From an uncultured Ruminococcus sp. (GTDB taxonomy: Bacteria; Bacillota; Clostridia; Oscillospirales; Ruminococcaceae), in NCBI GenBank assembly GCA_947629455.1, contig CANRDT010000005.1, forward strand, positions 30,326-94,325: a DNA stretch of 64,000 nucleotides, read 5' to 3'. The position numbers and the translations under genes are program-made. A model generated the notes under the pieces. That model was not told the origin of the DNA. It was given only the letters and a program-made list of their open reading frames with translations, and searched no databases. Below are positions 54,845-63,837 of this stretch, piece by piece. Position 1 is the first letter of the stretch. Each line of letters opens with the position of its first letter.

Positions 54845-54942
54845 TAATTGTGTAACTCTTCTTTTATTCTTACATCTGATTCTTACATCTTATCTCTTAT
54901 TTCTAATTCTTACATCTTACTTCTTATCTCTTACCTCTAAAT
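54845..54942 (-). repeat. GARGTAA heptamer array within the ATPase operon
   Basis: About twelve degenerate heptamers on the minus strand (GAGGTAA, GAGATAA, GAAGTAA, GATGTAA, GAATTAG and so on) begin at the ntpF stop and fill the ntpF-ntpE gap, while the other internal gaps of the operon are below 30 bp. Confidence 0.8.
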
Positions 54943-55239
54943 GCCTACCGCTTCTCTGAGATAGCCTGCTATCATTTCGGATATGCCCGAATCCGCGTGG
55001 CGGTCGGGTATCTCGACGATCAGAGGGCTCGGCAGATTGAGCTTGCAGTCGCAGACTTTTTCTTTGCAAAGCGCAGCCGCTCTCCCCGTCATCAGTATTA
55101 TGCCGATCTCTTTATCGTTAAGAGCGCCTTCAAGCGCCGCCTCCGCCTCCTCGGGTGTATGGACTACCTCGCCCTCTACACCGCTCAGGCGCATCCCTAT
55201 CTGTGTATCTATATTGTCGCTTATCAGATAGAATTTCAT
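54937..55239 (-). CDS. ntpF: A/V-type ATPase subunit F
   Basis: 100 residues, Rossmann-like rotor subunit: MKFYLISDNIDTQIGMRLSG, EEAEAALEGALNDKEIGIIL, PSPLIVEIPDRH. It regulates and couples rotation with D. Begins 3 bp after subunit K. Confidence 0.93.
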   Translation of the reverse strand: MKFYLISDNIDTQIGMRLSGVEGEVVHTPEEAEAALEGALNDKEIGIILMTGRAAALCKEKVCDCKLNLPSPLIVEIPDRHADSGISEMIAGYLREAVGI

Positions 55240-55242
55240 AGC

Positions 55243-55698
55243 TTATATTCCCAGTACAGAATTGACGTTGGAAATAACGAGGATAGAGATCAGCAGTCCG
55301 TAAAGAGCGATACCTTCGCCCAGAACCACGAAGATCAGCGATTTTACAAAGTTCTTGGGGTCTTCGGAAGTCGCGCCGATAGCGGCAGGAGCGCCTGCGG
55401 CAACTGCGATACCCGCGCCGACGCAGGAAAGTCCGACAGCCAGAGCCGCGGCAAGATAACCGAGACCTGCTCCCGTGGTGAGGACTGCTTTTGCTCCGCC
55501 CTCAGCGGCAGCGGAAGCGGCAAGATCGCCGATAGGTACGATAAGTCCGATGAGCATAATTCCCGCAAATGCGCAGAGATTTCCGATAAACGCTCCCTTG
55601 GGCGATTTTCCGGTCTTTATCTTCCTTGCGCTGAACGCAAACGGAGCGCACAGCAGAACGACTGCGATAAGGGGCAGAACTAACAATTTAAACAACAT
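55243..55698 (-). CDS. ntpK: A/V-type ATPase membrane rotor subunit K (proteolipid)
   Basis: 151 residues with four spans. The ion-binding Glu lies in the last one (FVVLGEGIALYGLLISILVI). The second span (FAGIMLIGLIVPIG) has no acidic residue, so there is one site per monomer as in double-hairpin K subunits. The Gln and the Ser/Thr after Glu that characterise Na-binding rotors are not evident, so proton coupling is plausible but not proven. Confidence 0.92.
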   Translation of the reverse strand: MLFKLLVLPLIAVVLLCAPFAFSARKIKTGKSPKGAFIGNLCAFAGIMLIGLIVPIGDLAASAAAEGGAKAVLTTGAGLGYLAAALAVGLSCVGAGIAVAAGAPAAIGATSEDPKNFVKSLIFVVLGEGIALYGLLISILVISNVNSVLGI

Positions 55699-55726
55699 AA
55701 CAATTCCTCCATACTAAAAATTAACG

Positions 55727-57688
55727 TTACTGTTCCTGCGAAAACTCCAGCTTTACCGGCTCGAACGGCTTGCCGTCCCCCTGGTAGAACCTTGAGAATA
55801 TCTCGTAGAATTCAAGTCTTATTATCTGAATGGCAACTATCATGCCCTCCATGACCATTACAAAAGCATTGCCGAGTATCAAAACGAGCGGTTGGGCAAG
55901 CGCGGCTGCGCCGCTTGACAGCGTCATTACGACCAACATCATTCCTGCGTGGGAAAGTACGAATCCGCCCACCCTGAGGAAAGACATCGTATTTGAAACG
56001 TAACTCAGCACATACTCGAACATCTCGAAAAAGTTTTCGACTATGAATCCGCCGACCGTCATCTTCTCGCCCTCGTCCTCCGAAAGCCTGAGTTCTTTAT
56101 ACTTGACCGCTGCGGCAAACGGCACGCGGCAGAAGATACATATTGCAGGTATGACTATCAGCAGTATAATAAACGGCGCGGACATTATCTTTATATCGAG
56201 CATCATCGTGCAGATGACTCCGGCGGCGACAGAACCGTAGAAGATCAGTCCTGCGATACCGTTGTTGCCGAATACCGCCCGTTCGTAATCGTGTTCTTTA
56301 AAGCCGATCGCTATGTTTATCAGCATCGAGATAACGATCAGCGCGATACCTATCCCGACTGCCGTCAGCAATATGAAATTTGTATCCCTAAACGCTTTTA
56401 TCGGCAGAAAATCAATGCCGAGATTTTCATACACGGGATCGAGCAGATCTTCAAATCCGAATACCGAACCGTAGAGCGTTCCGAATATCATACTCGAAAT
56501 GCCTACCCTGCTCATAATGCCGCCCATTGCCTTGTTCATCTTCTTTCCGACGAACAGACCGAGCAGGAATACCAGAAATCCCTGTCCCAGATCGCCGAAC
56601 ATTATACCGAACATAAGCGTATATGTCAGCGCGACAAAGGTCGTGGGATTGAATCCGCCGTAATCGGGCAGACCGTACATCTCGACAAGCATTGCAAAGG
56701 GTCTTGTGAGCCACGAGTTTTTCAGGATTGTCGGCGGAGTGCAGCTCTTGTCCGTGTCGGGCGGCATAAACATCACCGACGCCGAGCGCGTGTCTTCAAA
56801 AAGCTTTTCAAATCTGCCGTGCTCCTTTGCGGGGATAAATCCCTTGACGTATACCTTGTCCTTTATCGCGGCGGCTTTTTTGCGCAGCTCAAAGATGTCG
56901 CACTTTTTCTTCAGCAGCGTGTAAGCCGCCTGTATATCCTTTTCGTTTTCTTTTGCGAATTTTTCAAGATCAGCCTCCGCCCTTTCGACTGCGGCGGTAT
57001 TTTCCTTTATCTCGTTTTCCAGCTTTTCAAACGCCTCGGATACGCTTCCCGTGACGAAATCGGGTATCATTATCCTCTCGAAGTACATCGACGAAAAGAT
57101 CTCATCCACGATCTCCTTGCTCTCCACCGGACAGAAGTACATACCCCAGCAAAAGCTGCGGTCGCTGTCAAACGGGACGAAAAAGAACTGCTCGTCGTAA
57201 AATTCCAGCTTATCCTTACTGTCGAGCGGCAGCTTGCCGACCCTCACCGCAACGTGTTTGCAGGAAAATATCCTGTCAAATTCCTCGTTGAGCCCTTTCA
57301 GATGATTGAGCTGTATCACCGCGCCCCTGCGTTCCGAGATAGTCTGCATAGCGCGTCTGCGGTTTTCCGACTCGTCCGCGATCTCGGTCTCCAGCCTGTC
57401 GCAGAAATTTTCAAAGTCCTCCGCGCTTTCAAGCGTACAGCCCGAGGTATCCGACTGCTTCGGAGTGATATTGAGCGACGCAGCCACAGCCGCCAGTTTT
57501 TTCAGCGGAGCGTCGTAAGGGTTCTTGCCGTCCAGAAGTCTTATCCCCCTGCCCTCCGCGGAGGAGGTGACGGACGTTACGGCAGGTTCCATCTGAAAAC
57601 AGCCGCTCTCGCAGCACTTTTCCAGCACCGTATCCAACTCGTCTATAAGGGCGACTACAGTGACCAGTTCCATCTTCTCTATTGCCAT
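55727..57688 (-). CDS. ntpI: A/V-type ATPase subunit I
   Basis: 653 residues. Cytoplasmic N-terminal half with coiled coils (about 1-320) and a membrane half with seven or eight spans (LTYTLMFGIMFGDLGQGFLV, VLSYVSNTMSFLRVGGFVLS, IIRLEFYEIFSRFYQGDGKP). The Arg of the ion half-channel lies near FLRVG. Start ATG 57688 with GGAAGTG, 14 bp after subunit C. Confidence 0.95.
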   Translation of the reverse strand: MAIEKMELVTVVALIDELDTVLEKCCESGCFQMEPAVTSVTSSAEGRGIRLLDGKNPYDAPLKKLAAVAASLNITPKQSDTSGCTLESAEDFENFCDRLETEIADESENRRRAMQTISERRGAVIQLNHLKGLNEEFDRIFSCKHVAVRVGKLPLDSKDKLEFYDEQFFFVPFDSDRSFCWGMYFCPVESKEIVDEIFSSMYFERIMIPDFVTGSVSEAFEKLENEIKENTAAVERAEADLEKFAKENEKDIQAAYTLLKKKCDIFELRKKAAAIKDKVYVKGFIPAKEHGRFEKLFEDTRSASVMFMPPDTDKSCTPPTILKNSWLTRPFAMLVEMYGLPDYGGFNPTTFVALTYTLMFGIMFGDLGQGFLVFLLGLFVGKKMNKAMGGIMSRVGISSMIFGTLYGSVFGFEDLLDPVYENLGIDFLPIKAFRDTNFILLTAVGIGIALIVISMLINIAIGFKEHDYERAVFGNNGIAGLIFYGSVAAGVICTMMLDIKIMSAPFIILLIVIPAICIFCRVPFAAAVKYKELRLSEDEGEKMTVGGFIVENFFEMFEYVLSYVSNTMSFLRVGGFVLSHAGMMLVVMTLSSGAAALAQPLVLILGNAFVMVMEGMIVAIQIIRLEFYEIFSRFYQGDGKPFEPVKLEFSQEQ

Positions 57689-57702
57689 CAGATCACTTCC
57701 TT

Positions 57703-58734
57703 TCACACCACAAGCAGCTTTTCGAGCATTGACGGTTCCACGCCGTAGCGCACGCCCTCGATGATGTGGATTATATTCTCCACCTCAATGCTGCAAAGCC
57801 TTGTGAATGCATAAAGCACAGCCGGAACGGACGCCGAACACGCCACCGTGTGCCGCATCAGCCGGTAAATGCTCAGATTCATTTCAGTTTCTATATACCC
57901 TATATCGCTGCTGAGTTTTTGTCCGTAGACCGTTTCTTTCAGCCGCTGTATCATATCTTCGGGAGTATCCGCCTCGTAATACCTGTCCATCGCGCGTCTT
58001 CCTATCCGTGTGAACGGCAGCTGAGTCGCCTTTATCTGCGCGGGGGTATATCCGAAATACGCTTTCAGTCTGTACGCATTGATTATATTGATGACGTCTA
58101 TCTCGCTGTATATCAGCTTTTCCAGCTCGTCCTTCGTCTTGCCGCTGAATTTCTTTCTCACCTGTCCTATAAGGCGGTTATAGTAAAACGTCCTTATTTT
58201 CAGCTCGCAGTCGGTATAGTCTACACCGCCGTCCTCGGTGCGCCTTACGCTCTTCAGCGGTTTAAGATACGGCGAGCCTTTCATCATAGCCAGAAGATCG
58301 TCATAGCTTTCCGCCTTTGAGAGTTTGAGCAGATCGAGATCGGAATGTCTTATCACATATCCCGGCAGAGTTTCCACGAACCTGTCAAGACCGCTGTTAA
58401 GCTCGTTCACCAGATTGAGCAGCTGTTCACATTCCCTTTTCTGTATAAGAAAACTGTAGAACGTTTCCTTATCCAGTCCCTGAAAACGGCAAAGCCGCAG
58501 GTAAAGGTCGAAATTGCTCTTGTTGAGCAGCGCCTCGAGGAATCCGCGGTGTACGGTATTTGGGTCGACGTCCTTGAACGCAGCCGAAAAGAGCGGCGTT
58601 TCGCTCAGATATTCCGCGACTTCCGCAACGCTGTGCTTTGACAGCATTTCGCGGTAATTATCGGCGGTGAGCATTTTCCCGAACAGAGTGCGTATCTTTG
58701 CAGCGGTCGCGTTGACCGCCAAGCTTTCGCCCAC
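57703..58734 (-). CDS. ntpC: A/V-type ATPase subunit C
   Basis: 343 residues, all-helical funnel linking rotor ring K to the axle. Family pattern DLDLLKLSKAESYDDLLAMM and LIYSEIDVINIINAYRLKAY. Starts one base after the upstream stop. Confidence 0.93.
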   Translation of the reverse strand: MGESLAVNATAAKIRTLFGKMLTADNYREMLSKHSVAEVAEYLSETPLFSAAFKDVDPNTVHRGFLEALLNKSNFDLYLRLCRFQGLDKETFYSFLIQKRECEQLLNLVNELNSGLDRFVETLPGYVIRHSDLDLLKLSKAESYDDLLAMMKGSPYLKPLKSVRRTEDGGVDYTDCELKIRTFYYNRLIGQVRKKFSGKTKDELEKLIYSEIDVINIINAYRLKAYFGYTPAQIKATQLPFTRIGRRAMDRYYEADTPEDMIQRLKETVYGQKLSSDIGYIETEMNLSIYRLMRHTVACSASVPAVLYAFTRLCSIEVENIIHIIEGVRYGVEPSMLEKLLVV

Positions 58735-59058
58735 TTACAGCACCTCCCGGTCAGCCGCGATAATACGGCCGAATATCTCGTCCTCCCAGACCTTATGATT
58801 CTTTTCAAAGCCCTCGTCAAGAAGTCTGATACCGTCCTTCATGCCGCGTTTGATCTCTTCGATCTCTTCATTTATCCTTGAATCCGTTTCGGCTTGCTTG
58901 CGCTGCCTGTACTCCTGCGCCTGACGCTGCGCGTCCTCGAGAAACCGCTGTTCGCATCGTCCGGTCTCCTCCAGAATATTTCTGCGCTCGTCTTCAGCCG
59001 CTTTCAGCTTATCCTCCGCAGTCTTATCCGCGCTTAGGATCTCGGCAATAATATCCAT
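58735..59058 (-). CDS. ntpH: A/V-type ATPase subunit H/G (stator coiled coil)
   Basis: 107 residues, almost wholly coiled coil (ILSADKTAEDKLKAAEDERR, EDAQRQAQEYRQRKQAETDS). Partner of subunit E. ATG 59058 has GGAG at 8 bp; ATG 59064 is nearer than normal. First gene of the operon. Confidence 0.85.
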   Translation of the reverse strand: MDIIAEILSADKTAEDKLKAAEDERRNILEETGRCEQRFLEDAQRQAQEYRQRKQAETDSRINEEIEEIKRGMKDGIRLLDEGFEKNHKVWEDEIFGRIIAADREVL

Positions 59059-59362
59059 AGACATCGCTCCTTTTACCGTGCAAATACCGTACAAAGCGCA
59101 GTATCAATAAAGCATTGTGCCGTCCTGCGCTCCCGTCCGGTCATTGCTTATGCAATATTCTACACCTTGAAATTTGTATTTTCAACTATCGTTTTGTGAA
59201 CAATAAATATTTTTATCCGATTTTGTATATTATGCACAATCTTCAAACTCTTCTCACAAGCATTTTATACAGAATTTTAGCATAAACGGCGATTTTTTAC
59301 AAGAGGCGGAGGGGTATTTGAAAATTTTATCCCCGTCCGTCAAAGAAAAATTGATAAAACTC
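59059..59362. other. Region between divergent ATPase and polyamine operons
   Basis: Contains the ATPase operon promoter at 59157-59185 with a ~95-nt leader, then an AT-rich stretch (59200-59290) without recognised features. Confidence 0.5.
59157..59185 (-). promoter_or_regulatory. ATPase operon promoter
   Basis: Minus strand TTGAAA (59185-59180), 17 bp, TAGAAT (59162-59157). Confidence 0.72.
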
Positions 59363-59391
59363 TTGACAAAAGCCGTCGATTATGGTAAAAT
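59363..59391 (+). promoter_or_regulatory. Promoter of polyamine leader
   Basis: TTGACA (59363-59368), 17 bp, TAAAAT (59386-59391). Confidence 0.85.
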
Positions 59392-59397
59392 GCAAAT

Positions 59398-59863
59398 AGT
59401 TGCATAAAATGATGTTTCAGAACTCATCATACAGCAAGTAAATTGACCACTCCCGTCATTTATGCACGCGCAGCGTTTTTGAAATACTGATGTAAGCATT
59501 GTTTGTTGTAACGGTGAAATTTATCCGTATTTTAAAGACCGTACACCGTGTCATTTATGTGAGAGTCATAGCCATACGGACAGCTCGGTCAAATGCCGAT
59601 TGCCGATAAGCGCAGGGCGGGTAAAGCGCAGCTTTTCATAAACGCCGATACACGCTTACGGCTGGCAACTTCTGTTGCCTTATTGATTCTGACCTTTTTG
59701 GTCAATCGCTTTTTATAAGTTTGTTTCATTCATATCAACTTGTGAAACGGTCAATAAGAGAAGTAGTAAGGCATTGCGGCGGTCGTCTGCGCTGTCCTGA
59801 TACACGGACTCTGAAACCTAAGATCTGTGAAAAGGCTTTTTTGCCTGCAACAACGATTTTAAC
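59398..59863 (+). ncRNA. Long structured leader or independent RNA before speD
   Basis: About 470 nt without a coding frame. Hairpins include TGATG/CATCA (59412-59431), GGCAAC/GTTGCC, GAT-GACC/GGTC-ATC followed by CTTTTT (about 59684-59717), CACGGA/TCTGTG (about 59802-59829) and AGGC/GCCT. It ends in a strong terminator just before the speD ribosome site. It could be a polyamine- or SAM-responsive attenuator, or a separate small RNA ending near 59717. I do not recognise SAM, tmRNA, RNase P or SRP signatures. Confidence 0.5.
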
Positions 59864-59895
59864 GCACAAGAACGATATGTTCCTGTGCTTTTTTT
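59864..59895 (+). terminator. Terminator immediately upstream of speD
   Basis: GCACAAGAAC and GTTCCTGTGC pair (10 bp, one mismatch) and are followed by seven T. It is 22 bp before the speD start, so speD expression needs read-through or antitermination. Confidence 0.82.
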
Positions 59896-59917
59896 ATTGC
59901 TTATCGGAGGTCTGCTT

Positions 59918-60679
59918 ATGGAAAACAAGATACGGCTCTACGGTTTCAACAATCTCACGAAATCTCTGAGCTTTAACATATACGACGTGTGCTACGCGAA
60001 AACCCCGAAGGAGCAGAAGGAGTACATCGCCTATATCGACGAGCAGTACAATTCGCGGAGAATATCCGAGATAATGACCACCCTCACCCGTATGATCGGC
60101 GCGCAGGTACTGAGTATCTCGCGTCAGGATTACGATCCGCAGGGCGCGTCGGCGACGTTTCTTATCGCGGACGATTCGATGATACCTGCCGGCGGCTCGG
60201 AAACGGTCGCGCACCTCGACAAAAGCCACGTCACCGTACACACCTATCCCGAATTTCACCCGCAGACGAGCATTGCGACTTTCAGAGTGGATATAGACGT
60301 CGCCACCTGCGGCAAGATAACTCCTCTCACGGCTCTCGATTATCTGATCGGCAGCTTTGATTCGGATATAATCACGATGGACTACCGCGTCAGAGGGTTC
60401 ACGCGCAATGTTGACGGAGAAAAGGTATTCATAGATCACAACATAACCTCAATTCAGGACTATATCAACGAAAATACCCTGCGCCGCTATGACGCTATGG
60501 ACATAAACGTTTATCAGGCGAATATCTTTCATACCAAAATGCTGATAAAAGAACCCGAGCTGCAGAATTACCTCTTCAACACCGACGTGCGCGAGCTGCC
60601 GCCCTCCACAAGACTTGAGATAAGCGGCGCGCTCAAACGGGAAATGATAGAAATTTTCAGCGGAAGGAATGTTTTCTGA
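59918..60679 (+). CDS. speD: S-adenosylmethionine decarboxylase proenzyme
   Basis: 253 residues, E. coli-length class. The self-cleavage site is in [13 protein letters not shown]: the Ser becomes the pyruvoyl cofactor. It makes decarboxylated SAM, the aminopropyl donor. CGGAGG precedes ATG 59918; the frame from 59885 runs into the terminator. Its stop overlaps speA's ATG by one base. Confidence 0.94.
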   Translation: MENKIRLYGFNNLTKSLSFNIYDVCYAKTPKEQKEYIAYIDEQYNSRRISEIMTTLTRMIGAQVLSISRQDYDPQGASATFLIADDSMIPAGGSETVAHLDKSHVTVHTYPEFHPQTSIATFRVDIDVATCGKITPLTALDYLIGSFDSDIITMDYRVRGFTRNVDGEKVFIDHNITSIQDYINENTLRRYDAMDINVYQANIFHTKMLIKEPELQNYLFNTDVRELPPSTRLEISGALKREMIEIFSGRNVF

Positions 60680-62124
60680 TGTACGACCAGAACCGCGCCC
60701 CGATATATGAGGCTTTGCAGAAATTCAAGAAAATGAGAGTCGTGCCGTTCGACGTTCCCGGTCACAAGCGCGGCAGAGGCAACGCCGAGCTGACGGAATT
60801 TCTCGGGCAGAGCTGTATGGACGTGGACGTGAACTCGATGAAACCGCTCGACAATCTCTGTCACCCGGTATCGGTCATAAAAGAGGCGGAGGATATTGCG
60901 GCGGAGGCGTTTTGCGCCGCAAACGCTTTCTTTATGGTGGGGGGTACGACCTCGGCGGTGCAGAGTATGATAATGTACGCCTGCAAGAGCGGCGACAAGA
61001 TAATCCTGCCGCGCAACGTCCACCGCAGCGCGATAAACGCTCTTATTCTGTGCGACGCCGCGCCCGTCTATGTCGATCCCGACGTAAACAACAAGCTGGG
61101 AATATCGCTCGGTATGTCGCTCGGTCAGGTGAAAAAGGCGATAGAGGAAAATCCCGACGCAAAAGCCGTTCTTGTGAACAATCCCACATATTACGGCGTA
61201 TGCTCCGATCTTCGCAGCATAGTAAAGCTCGCCCACGAAAAAGGTATGCTCGTACTGGTGGACGAGGCGCACGGAACGCATTTTTACTTCGGGGAGGACT
61301 TTCCCGTTTCGGCTATGGCGGCAGGTGCGGATATTGCGTCGGTAAGTATGCACAAATCGGGAGGAAGTCTTACCCAGAGCAGCTTTCTGCTTATGGGGGC
61401 AGGGATAAATTCCGACTATATGCGGCAGATAATAAATCTCACTCAGACCACCAGCGCGTCTTATCTGCTGCTGTCAAGTCTGGATATATCGAGAAAAAGG
61501 CTTGCCCTTAACGGAAAGGAAATTTTTGCGCGCACGGTCGAAACGGCAGGATACGCCCGTTCTGAGATAAACTCTATCGGCGGTTATTACGCGTTTTCAA
61601 AGGAGCTTATCAACGGCGACAGCGTATTTGACTTCGATACCTCAAAGCTGTCGGTACACACCCTTTCGATAGGTCTTGCAGGAATAGAAGTGTACGATAT
61701 TTTAAGAGATGAGTATGACATACAGATAGAATTCGGGGATATAGGAAATATTCTCGCGTATCTGTCGGTGGGCGACCGCAGGCAGGACATCGAACGGCTG
61801 ATAAGCGCACTTTCGGAGATACGCAGACGGTTCGGACGATCAAGCTCGGGTATGCTTTCGCAGGAGTACATTAACCCGATAGTCGCGCTTACTCCGAGAA
61901 AAGCTTTCTACGCGGATAAAGTGTCCATGCCGCTCGAACAGACTGCCGGACGCATATGCAGCGAATTTGTTATGTGCTATCCGCCGGGAATACCCATACT
62001 CGCTCCGGGGGAGCTTATCACGGACGAGATAATACTATATATAAAATACGCCAAGGAAAAGGGCTGTCAGATGACCGGAACGGAGGACATCACACTTGAA
62101 CGCCTGAACGTACTCAAACGCTGA
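60679..62124 (+). CDS. speA: Arginine decarboxylase (Orn/Lys/Arg family, Bacillus SpeA type)
   Basis: 481 residues, PLP-dependent fold type I. N-terminal FDVPGHKRGRGNAELTEFLG, VDEAHGTHFYFGED, PLP Lys in SVSMHKSGGSLTQSSF. With agmatinase in the same operon it should make agmatine rather than cadaverine. Overlaps speD by one base. Confidence 0.92.
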   Translation: MYDQNRAPIYEALQKFKKMRVVPFDVPGHKRGRGNAELTEFLGQSCMDVDVNSMKPLDNLCHPVSVIKEAEDIAAEAFCAANAFFMVGGTTSAVQSMIMYACKSGDKIILPRNVHRSAINALILCDAAPVYVDPDVNNKLGISLGMSLGQVKKAIEENPDAKAVLVNNPTYYGVCSDLRSIVKLAHEKGMLVLVDEAHGTHFYFGEDFPVSAMAAGADIASVSMHKSGGSLTQSSFLLMGAGINSDYMRQIINLTQTTSASYLLLSSLDISRKRLALNGKEIFARTVETAGYARSEINSIGGYYAFSKELINGDSVFDFDTSKLSVHTLSIGLAGIEVYDILRDEYDIQIEFGDIGNILAYLSVGDRRQDIERLISALSEIRRRFGRSSSGMLSQEYINPIVALTPRKAFYADKVSMPLEQTAGRICSEFVMCYPPGIPILAPGELITDEIILYIKYAKEKGCQMTGTEDITLERLNVLKR

Positions 62125-62147
62125 AATATAAAAAGGAGAGAATGACA

Positions 62148-62999
62148 ATGGAGCTTTGGTTCACGGAACGGCACACGCCGAACGTAAAATTTTCAATAAA
62201 GGTAGACAGGCAGCTTTACAGCGGCTACAGCGAATTTCAGAGGATAGATGTTTTCGATTCCAAGGAATTCGGACGTTTTCTCACGCTGGACGGTTATATG
62301 ATGCTTACCGAAAAGGACGAATTTATCTATCACGAGATGATAACCCACACGCCTATGGCGGTACACCCCAATCCGAAAAATATCCTTGTTATCGGAGCGG
62401 GCGACGGCGGAGTGGTCAGGGAGCTTGCAAGATACCCTGCGGTGGAGCAGATAGATCTTGTGGAGATAGACGAGTTGGTGGTGGAGGTGTGCAAGCAGTA
62501 TCTTCCCACTACAGCCTGCCGGTTTGACGACCCGAGACTTAACATTTACTATGAGGACGGAGTAAAATTTATCCGCCGCTGTGAAAACAAGTACGATATT
62601 ATAATAGTGGATTCGACCGATCCGTTCGGTCCGGGGGAGGGTCTTTTCACAAAAGAATTTTACGGCAGCTGTTTCAAGGCGCTCAGGGAGGACGGCATTA
62701 TGGTAAATCAGCACGAAAGTCCTTTCTATGCCGAGGACGCCGCCGCTATGCAGCGTTCGCACAAGCGCATAGTGGAAAGCTTTCCGATAAGCAAGGTGTA
62801 TCAGGCGCATATACCGACCTATCCGTCGGGACACTGGCTGTTCGGATTCGCGTCAAAGAAATATCACCCGACCAACGACTACAACGGCACAAAATGGAAT
62901 ATGCTGGGGCTGAAAACAAGATACTACAATCCCAGACTGCACATCGGCTCTTTCGCCCTGCCGAACTATGTTGAGGAGCTGCTGAGAGATGTTGAATAA
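62148..62999 (+). CDS. speE: Spermidine synthase
   Basis: 283 residues. Aminopropyltransferase with LVIGAGDGGVVRELARYPAV (dcSAM site), VEIDELVVEVCKQYLP and DSTDPFGPGEGLFTKEFY. Transfers an aminopropyl group to putrescine. GGAGAG precedes ATG 62148. Its 3' end overlaps speB by 11 bp. Confidence 0.95.
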   Translation: MELWFTERHTPNVKFSIKVDRQLYSGYSEFQRIDVFDSKEFGRFLTLDGYMMLTEKDEFIYHEMITHTPMAVHPNPKNILVIGAGDGGVVRELARYPAVEQIDLVEIDELVVEVCKQYLPTTACRFDDPRLNIYYEDGVKFIRRCENKYDIIIVDSTDPFGPGEGLFTKEFYGSCFKALREDGIMVNQHESPFYAEDAAAMQRSHKRIVESFPISKVYQAHIPTYPSGHWLFGFASKKYHPTNDYNGTKWNMLGLKTRYYNPRLHIGSFALPNYVEELLRDVE

Positions 63000-63837
63000 A
63001 AACGTACAGACATTTATCGCCTGCGACTGTGAATATGACGACGCGGAGATCGTGCTTTTCGGCGCGGGATTTGACGGCACTGCAAGTTTTCGCCCCGGAA
63101 CGCGCTTTGCGCCGCAGACTATCCGCAGCGAATCGTTCGGCATAGAAACGTACAGTCCCTATCAGGACAAGGATATGACGGATATGCGTTTTTTTGACAG
63201 CGGCGATCCCGAGCTGCCGTTTGGGAATACCGAGAGGGTACTGGACATAATAAAAGAACGGACTAAGACAATACTTGACGACGGCAAGCTGCCGTTTATG
63301 ATAGGCGGCGAACATCTGGTCACTTTAGGCGCGGTGAGAGCGGCTGCGGAAAAGTATAAAGATCTGTATATCCTGCATTTTGACGCTCACGCCGATCTGA
63401 GGGAGGAATATCTCGGAGAAAAGCTTTCTCACGCCTGCGTTTTAAGAAGATGTCACGAGATCGTCGGGGACGGGCATATTTTTCAGTTCGGTATACGCAG
63501 CGGCGACCGCGAGGAATTTGCTTTTGCAAGGGAGCATACTTTTATGCACAAGTTCGATCTTGACGGTCTTAAGGATGCTGCGGCGGCTCTCGAGGGGAAA
63601 AATGTATATCTCACCGTCGATCTGGACGTTCTCGACCCGTCGGTGTTCCCGGGAACTGGTACTCCCGAGGCAGGAGGGGTGACGTTTGAGGAGCTGAGAC
63701 AGGCGCTCACCTTCTGCTGCGGCAGATTGGATATTATCGGCTGCGACGTAAACGAGCTGAGTCCCCCCTGCGATCAGAGCGGAGTTTCCACAGCAGCCGC
63801 CTGCAAGATAATAAGAGAAATGCTGATAGCGCTGTAA
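62989..63837 (+). CDS. speB: Agmatinase
   Basis: 282 residues, ureohydrolase family. Mn ligands in GGEHLVTLG, LHFDAHADLREEY and TVDLDVLDPSVFPGTGTPE. Splits agmatine to putrescine and urea, linking SpeA to SpeE, so the operon completes arginine to spermidine. The stop TAA is followed directly by GARGTAA heptamers. Confidence 0.95.
   Translation: MLNKNVQTFIACDCEYDDAEIVLFGAGFDGTASFRPGTRFAPQTIRSESFGIETYSPYQDKDMTDMRFFDSGDPELPFGNTERVLDIIKERTKTILDDGKLPFMIGGEHLVTLGAVRAAAEKYKDLYILHFDAHADLREEYLGEKLSHACVLRRCHEIVGDGHIFQFGIRSGDREEFAFAREHTFMHKFDLDGLKDAAAALEGKNVYLTVDLDVLDPSVFPGTGTPEAGGVTFEELRQALTFCCGRLDIIGCDVNELSPPCDQSGVSTAAACKIIREMLIAL

Noticed and set aside
56291..57748. 485-codon plus-strand frame
   Set aside because: Antisense shadow of ATPase subunit I; the minus-strand protein shows clear domains and coupling within the operon.
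59398..59863. SAM-I riboswitch, tmRNA, RNase P RNA or SRP RNA in the speD leader
   Set aside because: None of their signature motifs could be found by eye; left as an unassigned structured leader.
60568..61353. 261-codon minus-strand frame
   Set aside because: Shadow of speD/speA, which have full family signatures and ribosome sites.
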